Assembly: GCF_008710145.1 (NCBI RefSeq)
Contig: NZ_VYKL01000018.1
Location: 62,001 to 126,000 of the forward strand
Source of the DNA: Niallia endozanthoxylica
GTDB taxonomy: Bacteria; Bacillota; Bacilli; Bacillales; Cytobacillaceae
Direction: 5' to 3'
Length of the DNA: 64,000 bases
In this document: piece after piece, positions 53,045-62,223 of the stretch
How positions within the stretch are numbered: the first letter of the stretch is position 1
Layout: each line of letters begins with the position of its first letter
The notes under the pieces: model-generated
Seen by the model: only the letters and a program-made list of their open reading frames with translations
Database searches by the model: none
What the model was told of the DNA's origin: nothing
Program-made: the position numbers and the translations under genes

Positions 53045-53693
53045 CCGCCATAATCGAAATGGCATTAAGTGCAGCGACTGTCACGGTACTGCCACCCTTT
53101 CTCCCTGCGTTCGTAATAAATGGAATTCCTTCCAGCACCGCTAACTCCGCTTTCGACTCTGCTGCTGATACAAATCCGACGGGCATTCCAATAATTAAAT
53201 CCGGTTTTGCTTCCCCTTCTTTCATTAAACGAATTAACTCCAGCAGCGCGGTTGGCGCATTGCCAATGGCATAAATTCCTCCTTCATGTAAACGCGTTGC
53301 TTTTTGCATGGAAATAATAGCCCGGGTTGTTCCTTGAGCCTTTGCTTCCTTTGCGACATCTTCATCTGCAATATAACAATGCAAGTCCCCTCCATGCTTT
53401 TGGAATCGCTTGCGGCCAGAACCACTTTCAATCATTTGTACATCCGCCACTACATGACGGCCAGCTAATATGGATTGAATCCCTGCCTCAATAGCATCAG
53501 GTGTAAAAATCATGCTGCGGCCTAACTCAAAATCTGCTGAAGCGTGAATCACCCGCCGAACAACCAGCCATTGCTCATCTGTAAATGAATGCTCCCCCAT
53601 CTCTTCTTTGATAATGGCGAAACTGTAATCATAAATCTTGTCTGGATCTACCGTTACAGGAATAAATTTTGTATTAAAGTTCATGTTTGCCAT
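53019..53693 (-). CDS. cbiC: Cobalt-precorrin-8 methylmutase
   Basis: 224 residues. It moves the methyl group from C11 to C12 to give cobyrinic acid. Conserved: RRVIHASADFELGRSMIF with the catalytic His, IIGMPVGFVSAAESKAEL and FITNAGRKGGSTVTVAAL. GGGAGG precedes the ATG. It overlaps cbiJ by 20 bases. Confidence 0.96.
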   Translation of the reverse strand: MANMNFNTKFIPVTVDPDKIYDYSFAIIKEEMGEHSFTDEQWLVVRRVIHASADFELGRSMIFTPDAIEAGIQSILAGRHVVADVQMIESGSGRKRFQKHGGDLHCYIADEDVAKEAKAQGTTRAIISMQKATRLHEGGIYAIGNAPTALLELIRLMKEGEAKPDLIIGMPVGFVSAAESKAELAVLEGIPFITNAGRKGGSTVTVAALNAISIMADERAKETK

Positions 53694-54450
53694 GAATCAA
53701 ACCTCCCAATAATTGTTTTACTTCTTCGAAAGAAGTACAAAAATTTTGATATTCCATCGCTGGACGCTTAATTAAAATGACAGGAATCCCTAATTGCAGA
53801 GCAGCTGTCATTTTTTCATCTACAGATCCCACTTTGCCGCTTTCTTTTGTAATCATTAAAGTTACATTGTATTGCTCGCATAGCGCTTTGTTTAATGATT
53901 CCGAAAAGGGACCCTGGATCGCAATGATGTCCTTTTGTTTAATCCCTAACCTATGGCACTTTTCCATGTTCCCTATATTCGGAAGCATTCTGCATATAAG
54001 CCGAATTTCATCACACATTAAATATTTCGTAAATATTTCTAACGTTTTGCTGCCCGTTGTCAGCATGATTGTTCCTTTATGAGATTGAGCTAATTTAGCT
54101 GCCTCCTCATAACTTTCAACCTCTGTAATTAGTGGGGAAATAAACTGTTCTTCTGGCCTTTCATAACGAATATAGGGAATCTCACATGCTTGTGCTGCTG
54201 CCATTGCGGTTTTCGACGCTTCTTCCGCATATGGATGGCTGGCATCAATGACACCATTCATCTTTTGCTTCTGAATAAGCGCCATCATATCATCAACTGA
54301 TAATCGTCCCACTTGATAAGGAATATGGTGTTCTTTTAAACTTTCGGCTGCAGATTCTGTGACTACTGTTGCTAATAAAGGATAGCCTTGACTTTGCAAT
54401 TGAATGGCTAATGCTCTCGCATCACTTGTGCCTGCTAAAAATAAAATCAT
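53674..54450 (-). CDS. cbiJ: Cobalt-precorrin-6A reductase
   Basis: 258 residues. It reduces the macrocycle of cobalt-precorrin-6A with NAD(P)H. CobK/CbiJ motifs: ILFLAGTSDARALAIQLQ at the N terminus, GVIDASHPYAEEASKTAM, MLTTGSKTLEIF, and MITKESGKVGSVDEKMTAA. AGGAGG lies just before the ATG. Nine bases behind cbiH60. Confidence 0.95.
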   Translation of the reverse strand: MILFLAGTSDARALAIQLQSQGYPLLATVVTESAAESLKEHHIPYQVGRLSVDDMMALIQKQKMNGVIDASHPYAEEASKTAMAAAQACEIPYIRYERPEEQFISPLITEVESYEEAAKLAQSHKGTIMLTTGSKTLEIFTKYLMCDEIRLICRMLPNIGNMEKCHRLGIKQKDIIAIQGPFSESLNKALCEQYNVTLMITKESGKVGSVDEKMTAALQLGIPVILIKRPAMEYQNFCTSFEEVKQLLGGLIHGKHEL

Positions 54451-54459
54451 AGGTTCCTC

Positions 54460-56082
54460 CTAATCTCCACATGGTGCCGGCTCGACTTCAATTTTGGAGC
54501 TCATATCCTGGTAGTTAAAATACTGAATTTTTTTCACACGTTTAAAATATTTAAAAAGGCGTTCATTTGGATGGGCATTTTGTTTGTACTCTTCTATAAT
54601 TTTCGTTAATAACGGCAGTAGTTCATCTGGTTCAATTCCTTCTGCTACAGGCTGTGCAGCATGGGCTGTACGGCCAACAGGCTTTGCGCCAATAAATAAA
54701 TCAAATTTCTTCTTGCGGTAAACAATCCCGATATCATCGAATACTGCCCGGTAACAGGCCATACCGCAGCCGTTGAAACCAATATGTAATTCTTTTGGAA
54801 GCTTTAAGCCCCCCAAACTTGCTGCTATTTCTTCTGCATATGGAATCGATTCAGCTTTTTCACCGTAGCAAAAATCACAAGCTTTTACATTTAATACATC
54901 GCTCACAGGCATGACAATTAAATCATTTTGTTTGAGTCTTTCAACAATTGATTCAGGCTGATTTGTTGGAATCTTTACAATAAAACGATGATCCGGTGTA
55001 TATTCCATGGTGCCTGTTTCGCCAATGGTTTCTGCCAATATGCGCATTTGCTTTGGCGTAATAAATTTATTGGCAACACCAGGTGAAACAGCAAATTCAA
55101 ATATATCTTCGACCGCCTGTTGTACGAACAATGGATTGACTATTTCAGTTTTAGTCACCATAGATAATGCCTTTAAAGCCATATCTAATGAACTAACCTC
55201 TTGTTTTTCTTTTACACTTTGCTCATAACCAGCTTTCGCTTCCCCTGTTTCTTGATTTAATGCCCATGGTTCAGCTTCCTTTTTCAAACGTTGATGCGGT
55301 TTTAAGCTTTGCTTCTCTTCACCTAACGTATATTTACGCTGATAACCTCGAGGGGTAATAATTTTATTATCATAAAAGAAAGTAGAAGAGTTCCCAATGA
55401 TAACCGTTGTCAGCATTCCGATATCATGTTCTAGCATTTCAGCCAGTGTTGTCAGCACAACATTTTGATTTTCTCGATAAGCACTTTTCACAAGTCCTAC
55501 AGGTGTTTCGGGAGAACGATATTTTAATAGAATATTTTGGGCCTCTACAATTTGGCGTGTCCGTCGACCGCTTTTCGGATTATATAAAGCGATAACGAAA
55601 TCCGCCATCGCAGCCGCTTCAATGCGTTTTTCTATTACAGTCCAAGGCGTCAAATGATCACTTAAGCTAATCGTGCAGGAATCGTGCATGACAGGCGCAC
55701 CCAATAAACTTGCACAAGAATTAATAGCTGAAATACCAGGAACAATCTCTACCTCAATTCCATCTTTTTCAGTCCACCCCTTCTCAATTAGCACTTCATA
55801 CACTAATCCAGCCATACCATAAACGCCTGAATCTCCACTAGAAATCACCGAGACAATATGGCCTGCTTCCGCCTTCTTTACTGCATCCTGTGCACGTGAC
55901 ACTTCTTCTGTCATACCCGTACTAACAATGGATTTTGCTGTTACGAAAGATTCAATTAGCTCCACGTATGTTTTATAGCCAATAATACAATCACTTTCCT
56001 GCAAGGCAACTACAGCTCGATTGGTAATATGCTCACGATCACCGGGACCGAAGCCAACAACAAAAATTTTTCCCTTTTTCAT
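54460..56082 (-). CDS. cbiH60: CbiH60: cobalt-factor III C17-methyltransferase fused to a nitrite/sulfite reductase-like Fe-S domain
   Basis: 540 residues. Residues 1-245 are CbiH, with VVGFGPGDREHITNRAV, VSVISSGDSGVYGMAGL and EIVPGISAINSCASLLGAP; it methylates C17 with ring contraction. A linker (about 250-330) joins a ferredoxin-nitrite/sulfite reductase-like part with the cluster Cys in KACDFCYG and GFNGCGMACYR. In B. megaterium the homologue CbiH60 binds a [4Fe-4S] cluster and methylates and contracts cobalt-factor III. First gene behind riboswitch 1; GGAGG precedes the ATG. Confidence 0.95.
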   Translation of the reverse strand: MKKGKIFVVGFGPGDREHITNRAVVALQESDCIIGYKTYVELIESFVTAKSIVSTGMTEEVSRAQDAVKKAEAGHIVSVISSGDSGVYGMAGLVYEVLIEKGWTEKDGIEVEIVPGISAINSCASLLGAPVMHDSCTISLSDHLTPWTVIEKRIEAAAMADFVIALYNPKSGRRTRQIVEAQNILLKYRSPETPVGLVKSAYRENQNVVLTTLAEMLEHDIGMLTTVIIGNSSTFFYDNKIITPRGYQRKYTLGEEKQSLKPHQRLKKEAEPWALNQETGEAKAGYEQSVKEKQEVSSLDMALKALSMVTKTEIVNPLFVQQAVEDIFEFAVSPGVANKFITPKQMRILAETIGETGTMEYTPDHRFIVKIPTNQPESIVERLKQNDLIVMPVSDVLNVKACDFCYGEKAESIPYAEEIAASLGGLKLPKELHIGFNGCGMACYRAVFDDIGIVYRKKKFDLFIGAKPVGRTAHAAQPVAEGIEPDELLPLLTKIIEEYKQNAHPNERLFKYFKRVKKIQYFNYQDMSSKIEVEPAPCGD

Positions 56083-56100
56083 AGACTTACCTCCAAATAA

Positions 56101-56138
56101 AAAATGCCTGCACTCCTTTTAAAAGGAATACAGGCATG
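56101..56138 (-). terminator. Riboswitch-controlled terminator before cbiH60
   Basis: On the minus strand a hairpin with arms CATGCCTG and CAGGCAT plus AAGGA/TCCTT inner pairs, followed by U6, ends 14 bases before the cbiH60 ribosome site. It is the likely OFF structure of the riboswitch. Confidence 0.8.
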
Positions 56139-56230
56139 TGAAATGACAGTATAAAAAAAGCATACTGAAACACAAGAACAATAGGTAAAATTGTCCCGCC
56201 TATACTTCTCCCTCCGAAAAGCAAGTGTCG

Positions 56231-56389
56231 TTTAAATAAGCAGGTTTCCTGACTTAAGCTTCTTTTTACTCTTACACCTTCCCGATTTCTCAGTGGTATT
56301 GTAATTTCATCAGCTCTTACAGTAGCGGGGGCTGTACTAGACTTTCACTAGTTTCCCTTTTACCTCACAAATGTGAGCACTTATTTAAA
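56231..56389 (-). promoter_or_regulatory. Cobalamin riboswitch 1 (before cbiH60 operon)
   Basis: On the minus strand the leader has the adenosylcobalamin aptamer hallmarks: P1 arms TTTAAATAAG/CTTATTTAAA (56389-56380 with 56240-56231), GGGAA, AGCCCCCGCTACTGT, CCACTG, and the B12 box AGTCAGGAAACCTGC (56254-56240). A terminator follows at 56101-56138. High B12 should stop transcription of the synthesis operon. Confidence 0.93.
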
Positions 56390-56514
56390 TTAATTATTAA
56401 ATTGTTTATAAATATATCACATAATCTCGAAAGTTAACATACTATTTTTTTTGAAACATTAATAACGGCTTATGCAGGATAACTCCTTCATGGGTATTTA
56501 TCCAATTTAAATAA

Positions 56515-57339
56515 TCATTCCATCATTTCAAACAGCTCTGCTTTCGACCTCGGATACTTTTTATTGGATACATTCGTTCTTTGTAATCTTTCAAACACTT
56601 CCATAATCCAAGGTTTTTGTAAATGGCTTTTTTCGAGAATGTCTCTTTTATTAAAAACCTCAACGGCTGTTCCTTGAGCTAATATATGCCCATTGTTTAA
56701 AATGATGACCTCATCTGCCCACTCATAAGCTAAATCTACATTATGCGTTGACAATAAAATCGTCCGATTTTGGTGATGGATTTTCCCTAAAATTTCCATC
56801 GTTCTATTTGAATAGTAAGGATCGAGCCCATCGGTTGGTTCATCCAACACCATCAATTCTGGATCCATAGCAACAATTCCGGCAATCGCTACTCTTTTCT
56901 TCTGTCCGACACTTAAAAAGTGAGGAGGTTTATCTTTGAGCGATTCTGTTTCTGTTAATGTGATGGCTTCCTTTACGCGCCTCTCTATTTCTTCGATGGG
57001 TAAATTTAAATTTTTTGGACCGTACTTAATATCTTCATAGACACTAGATGAAAAAAGTTGGGTTTCAGAATTTTGGAATACAATACCAACTTGCTGCCTT
57101 AATTGCTGAATCTCTTTTCGTTTATAGGTCAACTTCTTTCCACTGTATAGAATGCTGCCACTTGTTGGCTTTAAAATACCATTCATCAGCAGAAATAGTG
57201 TCGATTTCCCAGCTCCATTATTCCCTAACAGGGCTATCTTCTTTCCTTTTTCAATGGACAGATTTATTTGATTCAATGCCATCGTTCCATCTGCATATTG
57301 ATAGGAAACTTGTTCAAACGTTATCATTTGTTCACTCAC
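56515..57339 (-). CDS. cbiO: Cobalt ECF transporter ATPase
   Basis: 274 residues from GTG 57339 (AAGGAA upstream). ABC ATPase: Walker A LLGNNGAGKSTLF, Q-loop VFQNSETQLFSSSVYEDIKYG, Walker B LMVLDEPTDGLDP, and switch His in LSTHNVD. The signature reads LSVGQKKR instead of LSGGQ, a modest variation. It powers cobalt uptake by CbiMNQO. Last gene of the transport operon. Confidence 0.96.
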   Translation of the reverse strand: MSEQMITFEQVSYQYADGTMALNQINLSIEKGKKIALLGNNGAGKSTLFLLMNGILKPTSGSILYSGKKLTYKRKEIQQLRQQVGIVFQNSETQLFSSSVYEDIKYGPKNLNLPIEEIERRVKEAITLTETESLKDKPPHFLSVGQKKRVAIAGIVAMDPELMVLDEPTDGLDPYYSNRTMEILGKIHHQNRTILLSTHNVDLAYEWADEVIILNNGHILAQGTAVEVFNKRDILEKSHLQKPWIMEVFERLQRTNVSNKKYPRSKAELFEMME

Positions 57340-57366
57340 TCGGCATACTTCCTTTTCATTGGTCTT

Positions 57367-58149
57367 TCATGATTTTGTCATAATATACATCATGAAAAGT
57401 GTTACAAACGAAATAAAAATAATGACAAAATGCCCACGATTGTAGCCCATTGATAAATCCACATCATACAAATGTTCATCTCCACCTCGACTATCCATTG
57501 CGATTTGAAGTTCATTTGCTGAGCGCATTGATTTAATGAAAAGGCTGACAATAAGCTGTGCAACACTGGAAAACCAGCTTCTATAATTTTGGTAGCCAAG
57601 CCTGCTAGATTGTGCAATATATATTTCATTCACCTTTTCCAATAAAACAAAGATGAATCGATACGTAATCCCCATTAATTCTACAAAAACAGTGGGGAGT
57701 TTTCCTTTTTTTAATACCCACATAATTTGATAAAGAGGAGTTGATAATACAAGAAAATATAAACAGCTCACACTTGCTAAAATCGTTGAAGCTAGTTCGT
57801 ATGACTGTTGGAAACTATATGAACTAATATAGATTTGCCATAAACCTATTTCAGCCCTCCAAACCACCCCTAGCTCTTCTTGATTAATAGGTGCAATGGA
57901 AAATAAAATGGCAACCAAGCTTGTCATTAAGAATAGAAAAGGAACGAAAAGCAGTTTCAAATAGACTATAAATGGGATTTTCGCCTTGAATAACACCCCT
58001 ATACTCATTACAGTAAAAGTAAAACCAGCTACCAAATTATTTTTTGAAAGAATAGTAAAAAAGAGGAAAGTTAGCGCAAAGCTGACCTTCTCAATGGGAT
58101 GAACATCTTTTAATCCGCTGGTATAAGCATAATCATCAATTTTTATCAT
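57367..58149 (-). CDS. cbiQ: Cobalt ECF transporter transmembrane (T) protein
   Basis: 260 residues, about five membrane helices. The cytoplasmic coupling segments of the EcfT family are visible as RSANELQIAMDSRGGDE and the earlier EKVSFALTFLFFTI. CbiQ links the ATPase to CbiM. Lies 18 bases behind cbiN. Confidence 0.94.
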   Translation of the reverse strand: MIKIDDYAYTSGLKDVHPIEKVSFALTFLFFTILSKNNLVAGFTFTVMSIGVLFKAKIPFIVYLKLLFVPFLFLMTSLVAILFSIAPINQEELGVVWRAEIGLWQIYISSYSFQQSYELASTILASVSCLYFLVLSTPLYQIMWVLKKGKLPTVFVELMGITYRFIFVLLEKVNEIYIAQSSRLGYQNYRSWFSSVAQLIVSLFIKSMRSANELQIAMDSRGGDEHLYDVDLSMGYNRGHFVIIFISFVTLFMMYIMTKS

Positions 58150-58167
58150 AGGATTTACTTCATTCCG

Positions 58168-58449
58168 CTATTCTTTAGATGAAGAATATTTTTTTCTAGC
58201 TTTTCCATATCCTATGACATAGCCGATGATTATGGCTCCGATAGCCGCTTGTAACGAGAATAGTAAACTTTCAATTTCTCCGCTTGGTGGTTCCCATATC
58301 GCATGAAACCAGGGCTCATAGTCAGGTGCCACTTCGATAATCGCTTCCTCTGCTTGCCCATCAGCTCCACCAAATTCAGCATTTTTTAAAAAAAGTAAAG
58401 GAAAAATGGCTAATAGAATAACGAATAAAAATAATATTCCATTTCTCAT
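58168..58449 (-). CDS. cbiN: Cobalt transporter accessory protein
   Basis: 93 residues with a helix at each end and an external loop GADGQAEEAIIEVAPDYEPW, the CbiN layout. CbiN helps load cobalt into CbiM. It starts one base behind the cbiM stop region. Confidence 0.94.
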   Translation of the reverse strand: MRNGILFLFVILLAIFPLLFLKNAEFGGADGQAEEAIIEVAPDYEPWFHAIWEPPSGEIESLLFSLQAAIGAIIIGYVIGYGKARKKYSSSKE

Positions 58450-58450
58450 G

Positions 58451-59209
58451 TTAGCGTGCCTCCTTCATCAGCGGTAATTGATTTAACTCTGTCATATTAT
58501 ATTTTTGAAGTACGTTCATCACAATAACCGTAAGTAGGCCTTCGCTAATCGCTAAAGGTACTTGTGTAATACCAAAGATACTAGCAAACTTTACAAATGA
58601 AGGCACAAATCCACCTACTTGAGCCGGGAAGGCTAACGCTAATTGAAAAGATGTCACTAAATATGTACCTAAATCCCCTATCATTGCAGCTAAAAAAACT
58701 GAAACAGCGAGGGATAAATTCATTTTTCTACCAAACTTGTATATACCATAAGAAAGGAAAGGTCCGACGACAGCCATCGAAAAGGCATTCGCCCCTAACG
58801 TAGTTATTCCACCATGTGCTAACAATAGTGATTGAAATAAAAGGACGATTGTTCCTAAAACACTCATCGTCGTTGGACCAAATAAAATGGCCCCCAATCC
58901 TACACCCGTTGGATGGGAACAACTACCTGTCACTGAAGGAATTTTCAACGCAGATAAAACGAATGCGAATGCACCAGACAGACCTAGCATAGATTTTAAT
59001 TCAGGATTTTCTTTTAATTTAATCGTTATCGACCGTATTCCAACGGCAATAAATGGAATGGTAATCGCCCACCAAAAAATAGCCCAACCAAATGGTAGAA
59101 AGCCTTCCATTATATGCATAGCATAGGCTGGACGATAAGAGTTCGTCCAAAAATAGCTTGTTAACCCTAACAGTACAACAAATGAAACCCATAATGATCT
59201 TTTTCTCAT
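58451..59209 (-). CDS. cbiM: Cobalt ECF transporter substrate-binding (S) protein
   Basis: 252 residues. A signal-like N terminus ends in RPAYA and is followed by MHIMEGFLP; after cleavage the new N-terminal Met-His can bind cobalt, as known for CbiM/NikM. Further conserved [18 protein letters not shown] and [19 protein letters not shown] with metal-binding His. GGAGG precedes the ATG, behind riboswitch 2. Confidence 0.96.
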   Translation of the reverse strand: MRKRSLWVSFVVLLGLTSYFWTNSYRPAYAMHIMEGFLPFGWAIFWWAITIPFIAVGIRSITIKLKENPELKSMLGLSGAFAFVLSALKIPSVTGSCSHPTGVGLGAILFGPTTMSVLGTIVLLFQSLLLAHGGITTLGANAFSMAVVGPFLSYGIYKFGRKMNLSLAVSVFLAAMIGDLGTYLVTSFQLALAFPAQVGGFVPSFVKFASIFGITQVPLAISEGLLTVIVMNVLQKYNMTELNQLPLMKEAR

Positions 59210-59246
59210 TTTAAATTACCTCCATCGTATGAAATAGTGACCAAAC

Positions 59247-59283
59247 TAAAAAGAGCATTTAAACTTGGTTGGTTTAAATGCTC
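59247..59283 (-). terminator. Riboswitch-controlled terminator before cbiM
   Basis: Perfect arms GAGCATTTAAAC and GTTTAAATGCTC (59283-59272 with 59264-59253) followed by U5 on the minus strand, between riboswitch 2 and the cbiM ribosome site. Confidence 0.85.
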
Positions 59284-59380
59284 ACAAAAAACAAGGGTAT
59301 GTTCTGCTTTAAACAGAAAAAAGCATACTTTCGTCTCCGTAAACACCTCCCCTATAGCCCGTAGGTCAATTCGTGTTATC

Positions 59381-59552
59381 TAAACAGGCAGGTCTCCTGA
59401 CTTACCATCGATGCTCCTTGCGTCTTCCCACTTTAAAATAAAGCAGTGACATTGTGCAGGTCGCTCCGAATTACAGTGGCGGGTACCGTGTCGGACTTTC
59501 ACCGAACTTCCCTATTAAGCTATACAATCTTACATGCATAACACCTGTTTAA
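59381..59552 (-). promoter_or_regulatory. Cobalamin riboswitch 2 (before cbiMNQO)
   Basis: Minus strand: P1 arms TTAAACAGG/CCTGTTTA, GGGAAGTTCGGTGAAAGTCC, ACCCGCCACTGT, and the B12 box AGTCAGGAGACCTGC (59402-59388). A terminator follows at 59247-59283. High B12 should switch off cobalt import. Confidence 0.94.
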
Positions 59553-59724
59553 AATAAGTATATAATTTTCTTTATAATATATTAACACACGCTTCCTGTC
59601 TACCGTATATTCTTGAAACCCGCTCAGATTTTCCTACTCAAACCTACCTAAATAATAGGTCATCACTGTAAGTTTTTTAAACTCGATTGAATTCTCTTCA
59701 CAATCTACTCCTATAAAGAACTTC

Positions 59725-59802
59725 TTATGAGATGACATAAATTAGGCCTTGTTCCCTTGCCCAATTCTCGCAAGCAGTATGTTCAAGCGTTTTCCTAGAA
59801 TA
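59725..59802 (-). pseudogene. Relic of a GNAT acetyltransferase
   Basis: A 25-codon frame contains TACENWAREQGLIYV, which matches LAACEDWARQQGC in the intact acetyltransferase gene 450 bases away. There is no start or further homology. It is a remnant of a second copy. Confidence 0.55.
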
Positions 59803-59986
59803 TCTTTTTTGGATCTTAGTTTAATCGGTATAGATGCTTTTTATCTAGTAAAAGAAGACTAAAATAGACAGTTCCCTATCTAAATTATGACTACTTTTTG
59901 ACATTTCTATATTATTTAGTGTTTTTATATTTTTTATAAAGTATGATTAAGATGTTCAATCTTACATATTGGGAGGTAACACAATT

Positions 59987-60151
59987 ATGGAACCAACTAG
60001 AGATGAAAAAGCGATGCGATTACATGACATGCTTCAGGAAGCATTAAAACCAATGATTGATAAATTAGAAAAAATGGAACAAGAGATGAAAGCATTGCAA
60101 GAAAGCCAAGAAGAACTAAAAAAGATATTAGCAGAAAAGACAATTAAATAA
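59987..60151 (+). CDS. Small coiled-coil protein
   Basis: 54 residues from ATG 59987 (GGAGGT 9 bases upstream). Almost wholly helical and charged: LHDMLQEALKPMIDKLEKMEQEM then LQESQEELKKILAE, with leucine-type heptads. No family recognised. Single gene divergent from the cobalt transport operon. Confidence 0.65.
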   Translation: MEPTRDEKAMRLHDMLQEALKPMIDKLEKMEQEMKALQESQEELKKILAEKTIK

Positions 60152-60261
60152 TCTGAACGTTTTTGACATTGCTACATAGGGACGGTTCGCTCGTAGTATT
60201 GGTTTTTTATAGCAAAAGGAGCGCACTGTCCTCAAGATTGTCATTCTGCTTCTTTACCATT

Positions 60262-60699
60262 TTACAGTTTTTTGGCAAGACAAATAATTCGGTTGGCCTC
60301 GTGAAAACCATTTTTTAAATGAAATCTAAGGCTGTCGAGATTTTGTATTTCAACATCACTTCCAAATTCAGTACAGCCTTGTTGCCGTGCCCAATCCTCG
60401 CAAGCAGCCAAAAGTTGTTTGGCTATCCCTTTTCTTCTATATGTATCTTCGACAAAAATTCCTTCCAAATAACCTACAGGACTATTTTCCGTACCTTCCA
60501 CATAATCCGTCCGAAGCTGGCACTGAGCAAAGCCCACGAATGTATCCGCGTCTCTCGATAAAAATACAACTGCCTCTGAATGTTGCATTAATTCCTTATA
60601 CTCTTGTGTATGTTCATCTGAATCCGCTTCAGGCCATAGCTTTAAGGCAAGCCTGACAATCGTAGTAATTTCTTTATCAGTAGCTCTTACTATTTCCAT
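60262..60699 (-). CDS. GNAT acetyltransferase, aminoglycoside 6'-N-acetyltransferase-like
   Basis: 145 residues. The acetyl-CoA loop is RRKGIAKQLLAACEDWARQQG; LWPEADSDEHTQEY and YLEGIFVEDTYRRKG are typical of the AAC(6')-Ib-unlike AAC(6')-Ii type small enzymes, and the C-terminal SLRFHLKNGFHEANR is standard. Aminoglycoside acetylation is possible but not proven. GGGGAA precedes the ATG. Confidence 0.85.
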   Translation of the reverse strand: MEIVRATDKEITTIVRLALKLWPEADSDEHTQEYKELMQHSEAVVFLSRDADTFVGFAQCQLRTDYVEGTENSPVGYLEGIFVEDTYRRKGIAKQLLAACEDWARQQGCTEFGSDVEIQNLDSLRFHLKNGFHEANRIICLAKKL

Positions 60700-60878
60700 T
60701 AATTTCCCCTCTCTTATATTTTTCTTGAACGACTTTCAGCCAAAATAAACTTTATTATGATGCTGCTCTTTATTTATATGCAACTAATCGCAATCTAATA
60801 AGCCAAGCATTAGGAATCGTATAAATAACTAATGATTCCGAGTTACTTATATTTTACTAGTTCATAGTGGTATAAAAA

Positions 60879-60904
60879 TAAGCAGAAGTAGGTTCTTCTG
60901 CTTA
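60879..60904 (-). terminator. Rho-independent terminator
   Basis: TAAGCAGAAG (60879-60888) pairs CTTCTGCTTA (60895-60904), with a U-rich tail on the minus strand; ends the DUF4145 gene. Confidence 0.75.
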
Positions 60905-60950
60905 AATAGTAATTAATTTCCGTTATTTTGTTTGTACCAAATAAATATTC

Positions 60951-62090
60951 TTACATATTAATCGGTGCCGACTCCTTCCTCATTACTTGCTTTGCTTTCA
61001 ATTGGTCAAATAATTTCTCGACGGTGCCTACACCGACATTTTCATATTTTGCTAAAATGACGAGTTCCTTTGGTAATTGTCCTACTGTTTCAATCTGGTC
61101 TTCTTGAAGCTGTCTAAGGAGATTCGGAATCCCTGCAAATTCTTCAGAAGTAAGAGGCAGCTTTGCTAATTCCTCGGTGACAACAATATAATCAGCTTTG
61201 AAAAATAAAAAGAGTTCCCCCGGCCGCTCTAATGTAAGCTGTCTGCGTGTTTTTTCCTCTTTTATAAACAATGCTAATTCTTCAAAAAAGAGTTCATTAT
61301 TTTTATCACTATATCGCTTCACATGCTGATGTAAGCCTTCAAGATTGTTGGGCAGTTCACTCATAATACGCGCTTGCTGCTCGGCACCAAGTCTAATCAG
61401 ATAAGTTACAGACTTAGCAAAACGTTGCGGTAAAAGAAAAGCATCTCGCAAAAAGTGGGGAACTTCAAGTGCTTGACCTTTATATATTAGTGTACGAATG
61501 GTTGTAAAGCCTGGTGGTTCTTCTTTAATGGAAATATCATAGGATGCAGGTGCTGGCTCATTTCCTCCAGGCTTATTGCCACCTTGTTCGAGTGATTCTT
61601 TAAGAAGCTTTTCTAATGTTTTTAATCTTGCTTCAAGTTCTGTTATGTCATAGAATTGCTCATTCCTTGGAGACGGGTCCTGATAAGAAGGGACGGTGAA
61701 ATCGACCGGACCATACACTTCCACATACCACTTGACGATTTTATACACAGCTTCCCAAGATAAAAGTGCTTCAGAATATCGAAACATACGAATATCATGG
61801 GAAGCCTGATTTCCAATTTGACGGACATAATGTAAAGCATCACGGATTTCAACAGTTAAATAACCATTTGAATTAAGCAAATCAATTCGATCTTTCAAAT
61901 TGGACCAAGGTTCTTCCGCTATCTTTTCTGCTTGAATCACTTGCTGTAAAATATTTTCAACAAAAACCCTTGCATGTGTCAATATCGTTCGCGGACTTGA
62001 ATAAATACTGTTTTCGAGTTCGCGTGCAACAAATGCAAGCTCCTTTGAAATCGGTTCTAGAAATTGATAGAAATAAGTTGATTTATTCAT
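60951..62090 (-). CDS. DUF4145 domain protein with C-terminal helix-hairpin-helix-like region
   Basis: 379 residues. Residues 10-135 form a DUF4145 domain (TILTHARVFVENILQQVI, IRDALHYVRQIGNQASHD), the helical domain found at the N terminus of some type I restriction HsdR subunits. The middle (about 150-330) is charged and unassigned. The end (LPKELVILAKYENVGVGTVEKLF) resembles a helix-hairpin-helix DNA-binding unit. AAAGGAGG precedes the ATG. A SNF2 helicase gene lies just upstream on the same strand. Function unknown. Confidence 0.75.
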   Translation of the reverse strand: MNKSTYFYQFLEPISKELAFVARELENSIYSSPRTILTHARVFVENILQQVIQAEKIAEEPWSNLKDRIDLLNSNGYLTVEIRDALHYVRQIGNQASHDIRMFRYSEALLSWEAVYKIVKWYVEVYGPVDFTVPSYQDPSPRNEQFYDITELEARLKTLEKLLKESLEQGGNKPGGNEPAPASYDISIKEEPPGFTTIRTLIYKGQALEVPHFLRDAFLLPQRFAKSVTYLIRLGAEQQARIMSELPNNLEGLHQHVKRYSDKNNELFFEELALFIKEEKTRRQLTLERPGELFLFFKADYIVVTEELAKLPLTSEEFAGIPNLLRQLQEDQIETVGQLPKELVILAKYENVGVGTVEKLFDQLKAKQVMRKESAPINM

Positions 62091-62169
62091 TTATATTCCT
62101 CCTTTTGAAGGATGCAATAGGTTGATGCTAGATGATTAGTTAGAAACTAAATGATTACGCACTATTTAA

Positions 62170-62195
62170 AAAACGCATGAATCCATGCGTTTTCA
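62170..62195 (-). terminator. Rho-independent terminator behind SNF2 gene
   Basis: AAAACGCATG (62170-62179) pairs CATGCGTTTT (62184-62193); U6 on the minus strand. It separates the helicase from the DUF4145 gene. Confidence 0.75.
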
Positions 62196-62223
62196 TTTGA
62201 ATTTATAATAAGACAATCCTCAA

